From contig NC_083574.1 of assembly GCF_027579695.1 (NCBI RefSeq), positions 43,135,059 to 43,199,058 of the forward strand: a DNA stretch of 64,000 nt, given 5' to 3'. The notes under the pieces are model-generated. The model was not told the origin of the DNA. It saw nothing but the letters and a program-made list of their open reading frames with translations, and did not search any database. The first letter of the stretch is position 1, and every line of letters begins with the position of its first letter. Below, piece after piece: positions 1-11,575 of this stretch. A program made the translations under genes and the position numbers. The DNA comes from Neoarius graeffei (taxonomy: Eukaryota; Chordata; Actinopteri; Siluriformes; Ariidae).

Positions 1-262
1 AGGAGATACAATTCTAGTGAGTGGCCTGGAAAATTTGTTAATTTGACCCAATTAGTAATTCGTTAGCAAAAGATTTGACAAAACAACCACGTTTTGTGTG
101 GAGTGATGAGTTCTTTCAAACAAAACAAAAGGAATGGAAAATCAATGGAGAACTGACGGCAGAGATACGATTTAACTGAACTGTAGACAACGGACGGACA
201 ACGGACGCCACGCCACGGCGACATCTCATCGGCCTTATGGCCAGATCAGCTAATTAGATATA
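1..262. repeat. Truncated dispersed repeat (shares its end with 52400..52806)
   Basis: The last 80 bases contain GACGGACAACGGACGCC followed by a CATCTCATCGGCC...GCTAATTA end. A related end (GGACGGACAACATATGATGG...CTCATCGCC...GAGCTAATAATA) closes the repeat at 52400..52806, so both look like copies of one family in the same orientation. The left boundary lies outside the window. Class unknown. Confidence 0.4.
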
Positions 263-321
263 GTTGCATGAGCAAAGGTAAAACATATCTGAATGGTTCG
301 TTGAATGTGTTCTTAGTTTCT

Positions 322-697
322 CATCTCATCTCATTATCTGTAGCCGCTTTATCCTGTTCTACAGGGTCGCAGGCAAGCTGGAGCCTATCCCAGCTGACTA
401 CGGGCGAAAGGCGGGGTACACCCTGGACAAGTCGCCAGGTCATCACAGGGCTGACACATAGACACAGACAACCATTCGCACTCACATTCACACCTACGGT
501 CAATTTAGAGTCACCAGTTAACCTAACCTGCATGTCTTTGGACTGTGGGGGAAACCGGAGCACCCGGAGGAAACCCACGCAGACACGGGGAGAACATGCA
601 AACTCCACACAGAAAGGCCCTCGCCGGCCACGGGGCTCGAACCCGGACCTTCTTGCTGTGAGGCGACAGCGCTAACCACTACACCACCGTGCCACCC
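322..697 (-). mobile_element. tRNA-headed SINE (Mermaid-like), full length
   Basis: On the minus strand it starts with a tRNA-like head: A box in GGTGTAGTGGTTAGCGC and B box GGTTCGAGCCCCG. A body ending in GGATAAAGCGGC and a GAGAT-type tail follow. A perfect 14-bp target-site duplication, TGTTCTTAGTTTCT, flanks it (308..321 and 698..711). This is the reference copy for the family here; translations of these copies give recurrent spurious ORFs. Confidence 0.9.
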
Positions 698-1759
698 TGT
701 TCTTAGTTTCTACTTTGAAAATTATTTACCAAAAAAAAGGCTGAAAATGGTACCACACTCATAGAGCCACCCATTTTAATCAATTAATCAATAATACGAC
801 ATGATGTATCGTCTCAGCCATCCTCCCATCCCTAGCTATTATTGATCAAAAACATGGAGCTGTTTTACTCAGAAATATATCACGCTCTGCAAGAAAAAAA
901 AAAAAAAAGTGTTATGACTGTTTATAAATTGATGTGACGTCCATATGCTGCATTTCAGGAACAGAGCGAAGTGCTCGTCTGAATTACAACAGGCAGGACA
1001 GCTGCGCACACAATGACAGCGGTCAAATGTTTCGGAGCATTTACGAATAAATAAACACTGTGAAAACATTTCTATAAACAAAGTCTCCATGACATTTCTG
1101 AAAAAGCTAAGCAATATGTGAGAACAGCTCTTTCTCTTCTCACTTTCACTCCTACACCCGGCTGCGAAATCACAATCTTCTGGAGTGTTGATGTGCGCAT
1201 CTGTCCAACTCAGTACATCATTTTTCTCATTACTCTCGAAAACAAAAATATATAAATATGTTTTAAAAAAAAAAGCGCCCCACACACACACACACACACA
1301 ATTCCACAATGCTTTGCAAAAACATGGCCATCTGGACGCAGCCGTTGGGGGATTAGAGGAGGCCTCACAGGGTGAGCGAGTCTCTCTCGCTCTCTCTCCC
1401 TCAGAGAGGGATAATTACAGGGAGATGCTCGGAGTCTGGGTTGCCGCCCTCGGATCTCGCCACAGCCGTGGTGTTGGAGCATGAGGACATTACAGACATA
1501 CCCACGAAGACACACGCACATACTGTACACACGAGCCTATTTCCAGTACACACCAACTCATCGCTGAGGTTTGCAACACAGACCCTGGAAACTTAACCAC
1601 ATGCTAGCGGGTTTAGATTAATGCCCATGCTTAGCTTTCTGAAATAAACTCTGAAGAATATAAGACGCAAAATGTCAAATTGGCGTAAAATTGTGTGACA
1701 TTTTCCTCATAAAAAACAAATGGCCCCCTTGAGTTGTCACGGTGTCACGGCTAGTCACA
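698..1759. other. No gene recognised; simple repeats only
   Basis: I see no exon. The stretch holds an A-run near 893..908, a (CA)n tract at about 1281..1300, and a CT-rich tract at about 1379..1402. Short ORFs over these tracts are low complexity and are not supported as genes. Confidence 0.5.
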
Positions 1760-2519
1760 AGGGGTGTTCACACGGCAACTTTTACTCCAGTGTAGCACCG
1801 GGGCTGCCCCGGTAGAGCGTTCACACGGTACAAAGTTATACCGGTGTAGCCCCTGAAAGCTGCTTAAACCGGTGCAAATCTCGGGAGGTGGTTTAAGAAA
1901 TTTACTCCGGAGTAAATGCTAGTTTGCGGGGCAGCACCGATATAAAATGGAACGTCTGAACGCTACAGGGGTAGACTCGCTACGCGTGAGGAGAGTTGAT
2001 TACATACGGGCGTTGCATACGTGTCTTCATCCACGTTGTTTTCCCGGCGCTTAGTGATGCCATGACAACCGTCCACATGGCCATGAACGACACGAAGTCG
2101 TCGATTTGTTGCCGAATGAATTGTAGAATGCGTTGTTTTCGTGCTCTCTTGTACTTGCGGAACCTTTCCTTTCTTTTTTTTACCCTTTTACGGTGTCTGA
2201 TAGACCACAACGTAGAAAGTTTGTCTGGAGAAGTATAAACCATGGTTTTTTGATATATCAATCACAAACAAGGCGAGAAAAGGAAGTACATTTTCACGCA
2301 TGCGCATATTTCATTTCCGCATTATTACTATCGTATAGCACGGTCGCAAAAACTGCCGTGTGAACGCAAGTGGGGCTGCACCGGTGCTAACGCGCTTCTC
2401 TCTAGTAAGCAGGTTTGTGACGTGTGAACGCTCCACAAAATTTACACCGGTGTAAGATATATCGCAGCAAAATACATCGGTGCAGCATCGATGCAAATAT
2501 GCGCCGTGTGAACACCCCT
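1760..2519. mobile_element. Harbinger-like MITE with 17-bp terminal inverted repeats
   Basis: The ends are AGGGGTGTTCACACGGC and its exact reverse complement, flanked by a 3-bp duplication ACA (1757..1759 and 2520..2522). Subterminal regions repeat CACCGGTG-like and GTGTGAACG motifs. A 93-codon minus-strand ORF (1980..2261) is rich in Lys and Arg; I cannot match it to a transposase domain. The 3-bp duplication and the TIR style suggest PIF/Harbinger, but that is inference. Confidence 0.7.
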
Positions 2520-2782
2520 ACAGCGTACGATCGGACGGGTACACCATTTCTTATACAATCAAGTTCCTTACTTTTTGTGTGCAGCAGCAAATATTTCTTA
2601 ACCCAAACCTCCTGGACTAGATCATACCACACAGGAGATGCAACTGCACTGAAAACACTTTGGCTATGTAATCCTGTAAAAAACTGTTCAACATGTTACC
2701 TCTACTGCCATTTCTTGGCACGTTCATAAAGTTATCATATTATACATACTAATTCAATATTAGTATTACATTTGAATCCCAC

Positions 2783-2880
2783 ATTTTATTTCAAGTCAAG
2801 TTTATTTGTATAGTGCTTTTAACAACAGACGTTGTCGCAAAGTAGCTTTACAGAAAATTCAAGACTTAACAGCTAGACGT
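2783..2880 (+). repeat. Dispersed repeat fragment (same family as 36525..37620)
   Basis: The stretch beginning CAAGTCAAGTTTATTTGTAT and continuing through ACAACAGACGTTGTCGCAAAG also occurs, slightly diverged, at about 36525..36600. Another short piece of the family, ATGAGCTAATTTTATCCC, lies near 6411..6428. It is a common fish repeat whose class I cannot fix. Confidence 0.55.
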
Positions 2881-3453
2881 CTTTTCAATTTCATAAAATC
2901 GGTGAAATTTAGTTCCCTTTGAAATTTGGTTATTGTGATAGATGTTTATTTCTGGAATATCTCACAAAATATCAGGCCATTCTGTGGCTGGAAAGTTATT
3001 TAATCGGAGGCAATTCCATAGCAAATAATGTGCATGAAATCGCTCGCTTAGTGCAGTCAAGCAGACAGAGGAAGTCTGTGTGCGCATGCGCAGGTTTACC
3101 TTTGACCGTGCACTGACAGTTACATCATTCTGTCGCTAAACGAACAGCTGGTCACACCGAGGTGCTCGCTGACCGCCGATATTTATTAGTTTGGTCCTGT
3201 GTTTATAACATAACGTCTTTTCTTCTCGCTTTCTGTTACTGTAGTCGGTCTTTCATGTTTCATTCGCACACTCACGTCCTCCATTTTTCTCTCCTGTTTT
3301 AAATTTGTATCCCACAATGCCTGACACGAACGGGGAAAGCCCAACACGTGATGCATGACATAGTATCCTGTATTGGGTCATGGTGAAGCAGGAAAAAATA
3401 GCAGAGAATTTAGGGCCATGTGGCCTTAAATTCATTAATTGTTCTATTACAAC
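2881..3453. other. No gene recognised; contains one copy of a 55-bp duplicated segment
   Basis: Positions about 3102..3156 closely match 11420..11474 in the same orientation, including TGACAGTTACATCATTCTG. A perfect palindromic TGCGCATGCGCA lies at 3081..3092. No splice-competent exon with recognisable protein content is visible. Confidence 0.5.
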
Positions 3454-4672
3454 TAGAGCCCTGCACTCCCGCGGGAGTCCCGCGGGACTCGCGGGACCCG
3501 CCGCAAAGCAGTGCGGCGCGGGACAACTTTTGAAAGCTCATTGCGGGCGCGGGCGGGACCGGAAGTGCACATATGCGCGCGCGGGCAGGAGCGGGAGTGC
3601 ACATATGCGGCGCGGATGGGAGCGGTGATAAGCTGCAGTCCCGCTAACTAAAAACGTGCTTGAAATAAAATTTATAATTTATTAATTTATGTCTATCATA
3701 TATAAATTGTGCTGGATATTTTATTTGGCATTAATAAAAACATTTTAAGATGCCTAAATTTGCAGAGAAAGTCAGATTGAGTGAGAAATGGCATCTTAAA
3801 CTTGCCATTGATCACCCTAAGGGGAAATTCTTTGATCACTCTAATGACTCACAGTTCACACCCAGCTAGCAAGAGAACCATGAGTGAATTGATTTACTTG
3901 TTGCGTTAGTCTACAACTTTAATCAGAGAGACAGGTTACACAGTGCCGGTAGGCTTGACTCAATGCTATCCCAGAAATCCTTCCTGTAATATGCAAATTT
4001 GGCTGTCCAATCAGAGGCGGCCAAATTTGCATATTACAGGAAGGATTTCTGGGATAGCATTGAGTCAAGCCTACCGTCACTGTGTAACATGTCTCTCTGA
4101 TTAAAGTTGTAGACTAACGCAAGCAGTAAATCAATTCACTTCTTTTACTAGCTCTGCTTTGCAATAAAAATAAAAAATAAAAAAAAAACACAACATTGGT
4201 ACAAAGCAAGCCCATTCACTTTTTTATGCTGATCAGAGAATTACAATGGTTTCTCATGTGATAAAAATGTGCGATTTGCGATTAAATATTTTAATTGTTT
4301 GACAGCACTAATTATTATTATTAGAGATACTACATGCTGAATTCAGAAACTAGGTAAACAATAACAAACGTGAGCTGTAGATATTTATGCTCAAATCCAC
4401 TCAAAGTAGGGGGCGGGGCACCATCATGCTGTGTCAAGACAAGAACTTTCCTGAGAAATAACGCGAACGTCTGCATCATGCGGGATTTGCGGGCGGGAGT
4501 GGGACAAAATATGGCAGGCGCGGGCGGGAGCGGTACTGAAAATCATCATTTTTTTGTGGGCGCGGGCGGGAGAGGGACTGAAAATCATAATTCTTTGCGG
4601 GCGCGGGCGGGAGTGGGACTGTACAATGCGGGCGCGGGCAGGACTGAAAAATCCGACCCGCGCAGACCTCTA
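3454..4672. mobile_element. Nonautonomous hAT element, 1219 bp
   Basis: The ends are TAGAGCCCTGCAC and the complement of TAGAGGTCTGCGC, flanked by a perfect 8-bp duplication ATTACAAC (3446..3453 and 4673..4680). Several GC-rich subterminal repeats of the form GCGGGCGCGGGCGGGAG...ACTGAAAATCAT lie near the right end. No transposase remains. The right target-site duplication overlaps the first four bases of the neighbouring Tc1-like element, so this hAT inserted inside that element's end and is younger than it. Confidence 0.85.
3883..4140. repeat. Near-perfect palindrome (121-bp arms) within the hAT element
   Basis: The arms 3883..4003 and 4020..4140 are reverse complements with about four mismatches, separated by a 16-base spacer that contains CCAATCA. 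As RNA or single-stranded DNA this would fold into a long hairpin. It resembles the Angel-type foldback elements reported in teleosts, but I did not establish target-site duplications. Confidence 0.85.
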
Positions 4673-4676
4673 ATTA

Positions 4677-6274
4677 CAACCCTGATTCCAAAAAAGTTGG
4701 GACAAAGTACAAATTGTAAATAAAAACGGAATGCAATGATGTGAAAGTTTCAAAATTCCGTATTTTATTCAGGATAGAACATAGATGGCATATCAAATGT
4801 TTAAACTGAGAAAATGTATCATTTAAAGAGAAAAATTAGGTGATTTTAAATTTCATGACAACACCACATCTCAAAAAAGTTGGGACAAGGCCATGTTTAC
4901 CACTGTGAGACATCCCCTTTTCTCTTTACAACAGTCTGTAAACGTCTGGGGACTGAGGAGACAAGTTGCTCAAGTTTAGGGATAGGAATGTTAACCCATT
5001 CTTGTCTAATGCAGGATTCTAGTTGCTCAACTGTCTTAGGTCTTTTTTGTCGTATCTTCCATTTTATGATGCGCCAAATGTTTTCTATGGGTGAAAGATC
5101 TGGACTGCAGGCTGGCCAGTTCAGTACCCGGACCCTTCTTCTATGCAGCCATGATGCTGTAATTGATGCAGTATGTGGTTTGGCATTGTCATGTTGGAAA
5201 ATGCAAGGTCTTCCCTGAAAGAGACGTCGTCTGGATGGGAGCATATGTTGCTCTAGAACCTGGATATACCTTTCAGCATTGATGGTGTCTTTCCAGATGT
5301 GTAAGCTGCCCATGCCACACGCACTAATGCAACCCCATACCATCAGAGATGCAGGCTTCTGAACTGAGCGCTGATAACAACTTGGGTCGTCCTTCTCCTC
5401 TTTAGTCCGAATGACACGGCGTCCCTGATTTCCATAAAGAATTTCAAATTTTGATTCGTCTGACCACAGAACAGTTTTCCACTTTGCCACAGTCCATTTT
5501 AAATGAGCCTTGGCCCAGAGAAGACGTCTGCGCTTCTGGATCATGTTTAGATACGGCTTCTTCTTTGAACTATAGAGTTTTAGCTGGCAACGGCGGATGG
5601 CACGGTGAATTGTGTTCACAGATAATGTTCTCTGGAAATATTCCTGAGCCCATTTTGTGATTTCCAATACAGAAGCATGCCTGTATGTGATGCAGTGCCG
5701 TCTAAGGGCCCGAAGATCACGGGCACCCAGTATGGTTTTCTGGCCTTGACCCTTACGCACAGAGATTCTTCCAGATTCTCTGAATCTTTTGATGATATTA
5801 TGCACTGTAGATGATGATATGTTCAAACTCTTTGCAATTTTACACTGTCGAACTCCTTTCTGATATTGCTCCACTACTTGTCGGCGCAGAATTAGGGGGA
5901 TTGGTGATCCTCTTCTCATCTTTACTTCTGAGAGCCGCTGCCACTCCAAGATGCTCTTTTTATACCCAGTCATGTTAATGACCTATTGCCAATTGACCTA
6001 ATGAGTTGCAGTTTGGTCCTCCAGCTGTTCCTTTTTTGTACCTTTAACTTTTCCAGCCTCTTATTGCCCCTGTCCCAACTTTTTTGAGATGTGTTGTTGT
6101 CATGAAATTTCAAATGAGCCAGTATTTGGCATGAAATTTCAAAATGTCTCACTTTCGACATTTGATATGTTGTCTATGTTCTATTGTGAATACAATATCA
6201 GTTTTTGAGATTTGTAAATTATTGCATTCCGTTTTTATTTACAATTTGTCCCAACTTTTTTGGAATTGGGGTCG
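4677..6274 (-). mobile_element. Complete Tc1-like transposon with IR/DR ends
   Basis: The element reads on the minus strand between inverted repeats of about 210 bp. Each inverted repeat holds two copies of AAAAAAGTTGGGACA: about 4688 and 4871 on the left, 6071 and 6246 on the right. This is the IR/DR layout of Sleeping Beauty-like transposons. Terminal TA dinucleotides are at 4675..4676 and 6275..6276. The original left junction has been duplicated by the hAT insertion, so a second TACAAC lies at 3448..3453. Confidence 0.93.
4897..5973 (-). CDS. Tc1-family DD34E transposase, apparently intact
   Basis: This 358-codon open frame encodes a cut-and-paste transposase acting on the surrounding inverted repeats in the nucleus. 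The N-terminal third has a paired-like helix-turn-helix region ([17 protein letters not shown]). The catalytic core shows the first Asp in LWSDESKFE, the second in [11 protein letters not shown], and the Glu in SPIENIW; I count 34 residues between the second Asp and the Glu. Family members are usually about 340 residues, so the length is normal. Translation may start at residue 1 or at the downstream Met in KMRRGSP; the second gives a more typical N-terminus. No stop or frameshift is visible, unlike every other transposase in this window. Whether it is active cannot be told from sequence. Confidence 0.93.
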   Translation of the reverse strand: MTGYKKSILEWQRLSEVKMRRGSPIPLILRRQVVEQYQKGVRQCKIAKSLNISSSTVHNIIKRFRESGRISVRKGQGQKTILGARDLRALRRHCITYRHASVLEITKWAQEYFQRTLSVNTIHRAIRRCQLKLYSSKKKPYLNMIQKRRRLLWAKAHLKWTVAKWKTVLWSDESKFEILYGNQGRRVIRTKEEKDDPSCYQRSVQKPASLMVWGCISACGMGSLHIWKDTINAERYIQVLEQHMLPSRRRLFQGRPCIFQHDNAKPHTASITASWLHRRRVRVLNWPACSPDLSPIENIWRIIKWKIRQKRPKTVEQLESCIRQEWVNIPIPKLEQLVSSVPRRLQTVVKRKGDVSQW

Positions 6275-6276
6275 TA

Positions 6277-6899
6277 AAAAAATGAAAAAATTGGAAGTCT
6301 GTGATTCAAATTCAGTAGCTTTCAGTCAATTAAACAAAAATAATTGGGTGTCGGGAAAATTCTTTTCATGACCTACACTTGAAAAATCTGGAAGGCAGTC
6401 TACCTTTCAACATGAGCTAATTTTATCCCTAATTTATCTTCATTTGTTTATTTCCATTTGTTTATATGACAAAAAAATTGCAAAGAGATACCCAGATATA
6501 CAACTCTCCCATGGTTGTACTGTACGGTGATACACATCGCAGGATGACAGAAAAAAAAAAACATAGATTGAAAGATATTTTCCTCGATCATCTACATCAC
6601 CAGTGTTGCAAAAGCCATTTTTCTGCAGCTGATTTATAACACCAAAGCTGGTGCCAAGATCGACTAGCAGTGCGCTGTAACAAAAACAAGCATGTAGGAA
6701 CGCGACACACAGCGAAACGCCCTACAACACTCCGACACAGTATACGCATTTGTCCAGCAAAAAGATGAGGAACTTGTACCAAAATAGGGAGGTACTTTTG
6801 TCGTTTGGTGTGGTTTGGGTATAACAAATCAGACACTGACCAGAAAATAGTCATTTGAAAGGTATGTCACAGATCAGTCATGAACACCATGTTCCAGAT
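6277..6899. other. No gene recognised
   Basis: AT-rich sequence with a poly-A tract near 6551..6560 and a short fragment (about 6405..6445) of the family seen at 36525..37620. I see no exon or RNA gene. Confidence 0.45.
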
Positions 6900-7253
6900 C
6901 CATCCATCCATTATCTGTAGCCGCTTATCCTGTTCTACAGGGTCGCAGGCAAGCTGGAGCCTATCCCAGCTGACTACGGGTGAAAGGCGGGGTACACCCT
7001 GGACAAGTCGCCAGGTTATCGCAGGGCTGACACATAGAGACAAACAACCATTCACATCTACGGTCAATTTAGAGCCACCAGTTAACCTAACCTGCATGTC
7101 TTTGGACTGTGGGGGAAACCGGAGCACCCGGAGGAAACCCACGCAGACACGGGGAGAACATGAAAACTCCACACAGAAAGGCCCTCTCCGGTCACTGGAC
7201 TCTAACCCAGAACCTTCTTGCTGTGAGGTGACCGTGCTAACCACTACACCACC
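6900..7253 (-). mobile_element. tRNA-headed SINE (Mermaid-like), near full length
   Basis: Same head and body as 322..697, but with the CATCCATCCATTATC-type tail at its left end. It lacks the internal GTGAATGTGAGT duplication present in other copies. No clear target-site duplication. Confidence 0.88.
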
Positions 7254-8202
7254 CTGGATGAGCTAGTGGAATGTTTAATTTTTGTCACAACGTGGTAAAA
7301 TGGTGGACTTCAAAGCAGAAGGTCCTGAGTTTGAGTCCCAGCAAGGACAGTAAAAAATGGGGGGGGAGTAAATTAGAAAGACAGGTACATAAGTGTAATT
7401 CTAGGTAGAGAGCTATAAGAGGACAAAAGATATAAAGGGGGTGGGGTGAGAGGGAAAGGTGACTAGAGAGTGGTTGTTGAAGTGTTCTCAATCTTTTTAT
7501 GAATCCCCTAAAAAAATTCCTTTTAAGAATGTCAATCTAATTCACCTTGGTAAATCTAGAATCGCCTGATTTCAAAAATCATCTGTAACGCATGCAGTTA
7601 TTTTGAATAGATTTTTTTCGTGCATTTTAGAGAATATTGTGTGACACAGCACATTCTTTCAAGACATGAAATTAGCCATATTGCGATATTAGACTCAGTC
7701 CATATCGCCATATCGTAAACTGTCCTGTTTCAGTTTGACAATCAAAACAAACACAAGATGATCAATTTACCATGTCTCTGTTTCTGCACGGTCCATCAAC
7801 ATAATCATGATCATTTTCGAGAGAAGTGCTTTGAATGACGTCATTTGATGCCAGTTAATCAGGCTGGCGTGATCAACAACCATCCAGCCATCCATTTTCT
7901 AAACCGCTTATCCATTGTGGGTCGCAGGTGAGCTGGAGCCAGTGCTAATTACTGCATCAGCTTGCTGCCCTTGACCGACAACCACGGTGTGTTAAACAAA
8001 TCTACATTTGACTAAGCTGGGATAGCTCAAAGCTTTGTTTTGTTGCTCACGGCTCTGCTCTGCTTTGCTTTTTCTCACAGCCTCTCTCCATTTGATCATA
8101 TAACAATAATAATAATGTTATAATTGTAAGAGATTTAATGGAAAAGTCTCTCAGAAACATCTTCATTTAAAAAAAAAACACCACACAACAACAATTATTC
8201 TA
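7254..8202 (-). other. No gene; short SINE fragment
   Basis: A degraded SINE 3' end lies at about 7884..7945 on the minus strand (CATCCATTTTCTAAACCGC...GGTCGCAGG). The rest is AT-rich with a GGGGTGGGGTGAG tract near 7438 and shows no recognisable gene. Confidence 0.45.
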
Positions 8203-9797
8203 CAGTGGTGCTTGAAAGTTTGTGCACCCTTTAGATTCTTCTATATTTCTGCATAAATATGACCCAAAACATCAGATTTTCACACAAGTCCTAAAAGTAG
8301 ATAAAGAGAAAACAGTTAAACAAGTGAGACAAAAATATTATACTTGGTCTTTTATTTATTGATGAAAATGATCCAATATTACATATCTGTGAGTGGCAAA
8401 AGTATGTGAACCTCTAGGATCAGCAGTTAATTTGAAGGTGAAATTAGAGTCAGGTGTTTTCAGTCAATGGGATGACAATCAGGTGTGAGTGGGCACCCTG
8501 TTTTATTTAAAGAACAGGGATCTATCAAAGTCTGATCTTCACAACACAACACATGTTTGTGGAAGTGTATCATGGCACGAACAAAGGAGATTTCTGAGGA
8601 TCTCAGAAAAAGCGTTGTTGATACTCATCAGGCTGGAAAAGGTTATAAAGCCATCTCGAAAGAGTTTGGACTCCACAAATCCACAGTCAGACAGATTGTG
8701 TACAAATGGAGGAAACTCAAGACCATTGTTACTCTCCCCAAGAGTGGTTGACCAACAAAGATCACTCCAAGAGCAAGGCGTGTAATAGTCGGCGAGGTCA
8801 CAAAGGACCCCAGGGTAACTTCTAAGCAACTGAAGGACTCTCTCACATTGGCTAATGTTAATCAGGAGAACACTGAACAACAATGGTGTGCATGGCAGGG
8901 TTGCAAGGAGAAAGCCACTGCTCTCCAAAAAGAACATTGCTGCTCGTCTGCAGTTTGCTAAAGATCACGTGGACAAGCCAGAAGGCTATTGGAAAAATAT
9001 TTTGTGGACGGATGAGACCAAAATAGAACTTTTTGGTTTAAATGCGAAGTGTTATGTTTGGGGAAAGGAAAACACTGCATTCCAGCATAAGAACCTTAAT
9101 CCATCTGTGAAACATGGTGGTGGTAGTATCATGGTTTGGGCCTGTTTTGCTGCATCTGGCCCAGGACGGCTTGCCATCATTGATGGAACAATGAATTCTG
9201 AATTATACCAGCGAACTCTAAAGGAAAATGTCAGGACATCTGTCCATGAACTGAATCTCAAGAGAAGGTGGGTCATGCAGCAAGACAACGACCCTAAGCA
9301 CACAAGTCGTTCTACCAAAGAATGGTTAAAGAAGAATAAAGTTAATGTTTTGGAATGGCCAAGTCAAAGTCCTGACCTTAATCCAATCGAAATGTTGTGG
9401 AAGGACCTGAAGCGAGCAGTTCATGTGAGGAAACCCATCAACATCCCAGAGTTGAAGCTGTTCTGTACGGAGGAACGGGCTAAAATTCCTCCAAGCCGGT
9501 GTGCAGGACTGATCAATGGTTACCGGAAACGTTTAGTTGCAGTTATTGCTGCACAAGGGGGTCACACCAGATACTGAAAGCAAAGGTTCACATACTTTTC
9601 CCACTCACAGATATGTAATATTGGATCATTTTCCTCAATAAATAAATGATCGAGTATAATATTTTTGTCTCATTTGTTTAACTGGGTTCTCTTTATCTAC
9701 TTTTAGGACTTGTGTGAAAATCTGATGATGTTTTAGGTCATATTTATGCAGAAATATAGAAAATTCTAAAAGGTTCACAAACTTTCAAGCACTACTG
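8203..9797 (+). mobile_element. Tc1-like transposon, full length but with a broken transposase
   Basis: Inverted repeats of about 200 bp begin CAGTGGTGCTTGAAAGTTTG on the left and CAGTAGTGCTTGAAAGTTTG on the complementary right end. TA is present at 8201..8202 and 9798..9799. Inner direct-repeat-like copies (GAGTGGCAAAAGTATGTGAA and its counterpart near 9586) lie at about 8389 and 9600. This family is distinct from the one at 4677..6274. Confidence 0.92.
8571..9577 (+). pseudogene. Tc1-family transposase pseudogene
   Basis: Reading starts at MARTKEISEDLRKSVVD with the helix-turn-helix segment AISKEFGLHKSTVRQIV. A TGA after LPKSG (about 8749) replaces what is normally a Trp codon. A single-base frameshift then falls near 8855..8875, after SLTLANVN. 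The remaining 240 codons are open and keep the catalytic triad: LWTDETKIE, QQDNDPKHTS and NPIEMLW. The element has therefore lost its own protein but keeps ends that a related transposase might recognise. Confidence 0.92.
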
Positions 9798-9801
9798 TAG
9801 A

Positions 9802-10198
9802 CACATTCACTGGATATGAGCAATCATGCACTCTGATTGGCTACTCTACAACTAGGATATCAGCACATATACCGTGAGTAGAGGAAAAACAAAATGGTGA
9901 AGTGTGCTGCTGAACCAACCGAAGATGAAATAAAAACTCTACTCGAAAACAAAACCCCAAAAAATACAAAAAAAAGCAACAAAATATGGAATTAAAGTAT
10001 GTGATGGTAAGAATGTATATTTTTTATTTTCAACAATTATTATAGCATTTTTCACAAATTGCTCCTTTCATTTCACCGGTTTGTTTACATTCTAAGCAGA
10101 AATGATTTTGTTGGACATTTTGTACAAAGTTTTTATTCCTTGAATTTGCAAAAAAGTAACAATAAAAAGGCTTCGTTTCTCAAAATCCAGTGAATGTG
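9802..10198 (+). mobile_element. Small TIR element with remnant N-terminal ORF
   Basis: CACATTCACTGGAT at the left end is matched by its complement at the right end. Just inside is an ORF from 9893 beginning MVKCAAEPTEDEIKTLLENK, then TPKNTKK. A one-base slip in the A-run near 9969 would let it continue to a GGTAAG splice-donor-like site near 10008. The KNTKK segment recalls N-termini of Crypton/DUF3504-type proteins, but this is a weak guess. It abuts the right end of the Tc1-like element. Confidence 0.5.
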
Positions 10199-11575
10199 GA
10201 TAGAATAAAACAGTTATTCTACTCAGTCTCATCATACATGGCTTATAGCCGCTATCAGCTCATGTACGACTCGATTCCGTGAATAACTTAATTAGAGCAT
10301 ATCTTTGTTTCTCCTTTTGGTTTCTGGATGTACAAAACAAGTCTAATAATTTTCTAAATTTCTCATTTTCACCACCGGTTTTTAAAATGAATGCGATGCT
10401 ATGATTCTGTGATATATTTAGCCTTTCAACACACCATGAAAATTTCATCGTGTACCACTATGGCTTAGAAAAAGTAGCAACCTTGTCCATCATTTCAGCA
10501 AGAACACACAGCCTTGAGATGAGCTCGTACATTAAGTTTATGGACAGATTTGTGGCACGGAGCAGAGACCGGGCATATTTTACCCATGGCATTTGTCCAT
10601 TTATCCATCTGTGTCCTGGGTGAGGTGTTCACTGCAGCAGAAATATGGACCTTGTAAATAACGGCCCATGCTCCTTATCACAGGTGTCAGCTCCAGAGCC
10701 ACCACTATTCCCCTTCAGGGAGACTGCGTCACCCAACCTTAACCAGCTGCTTATTACGAACCACATGACCCTGGGTGACGTGATGTTACCAGCGTGTGAT
10801 TTGTTCACCAAAGACATTTGCGTAATGGAAAGAAAGCTTTGCTTTTAAGTTGACGTGAATAGCTAATGAGAATTTATGCTTTAACGCTGGCTACGACTCT
10901 GGCTTCATTTCAGCGAAGGAAAAAAACGGTACTGTTTCTTTGATTACTTAAAGCCAAGAGATAAATACTTACCATAAAAAGCTTGCATAAATATGAGCAA
11001 GAATCATAACGCATTATCCTCTGGCATTGCTCAGTACGAATGTGTCCAAGAGAGTCTCCGCGGACGCTGGTGCTGGACTGCATCACTTTTTAATATTTAA
11101 CCATTAGCTAAACGGAAAGCTCTGTTTTGATTCATAAATCGCCCTTTCGTTTCACTGTTCACTTTATAAACAGGCTTTTTTTTTTAAATTCGTTTTCTGT
11201 GCTGTGCAGTATTACTTTTAGGAAGAAGGAAATATGGGCAGTATGGGAGAAAATGATTTTGCATCCAGTACCAGTCAAAAGCCTGGACACCCCTTCTAAT
11301 TCAATGGATTTTCTTTATTTTTATGAATTCAAAGACCCTTCATGTCTTAAAGCAATGATGGATGTCGTTTCTCTTTACTTAGCTGAGCGATTCTTGACAT
11401 AACGTGTGTGTTGTGAACTGTTTGACCGTGCACTGACAGTTACATCATTCTGGCGCTAAACAAACAGCTGATCACACCTGTTATATACTATTATATATCA
11501 AGTCTTTTATCACTGTAGACAAAAACTCAAATGAAAGAAGCAATCAAAGAAAAAAAGGAGAGGAAAGCTTCGAGC
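10199..11575. other. No gene recognised; contains one copy of a 55-bp duplicated segment
   Basis: Positions about 11420..11474 match 3102..3156. The remainder is unique-looking AT-rich sequence. I cannot assign exons or RNA genes. Confidence 0.45.

Noticed and set aside
3081..3092. TGCGCATGCGCA as a second NRF1-regulated promoter
   Set aside because: No CpG island or exon lies around it; a single palindromic motif in AT-rich intron is weak evidence.
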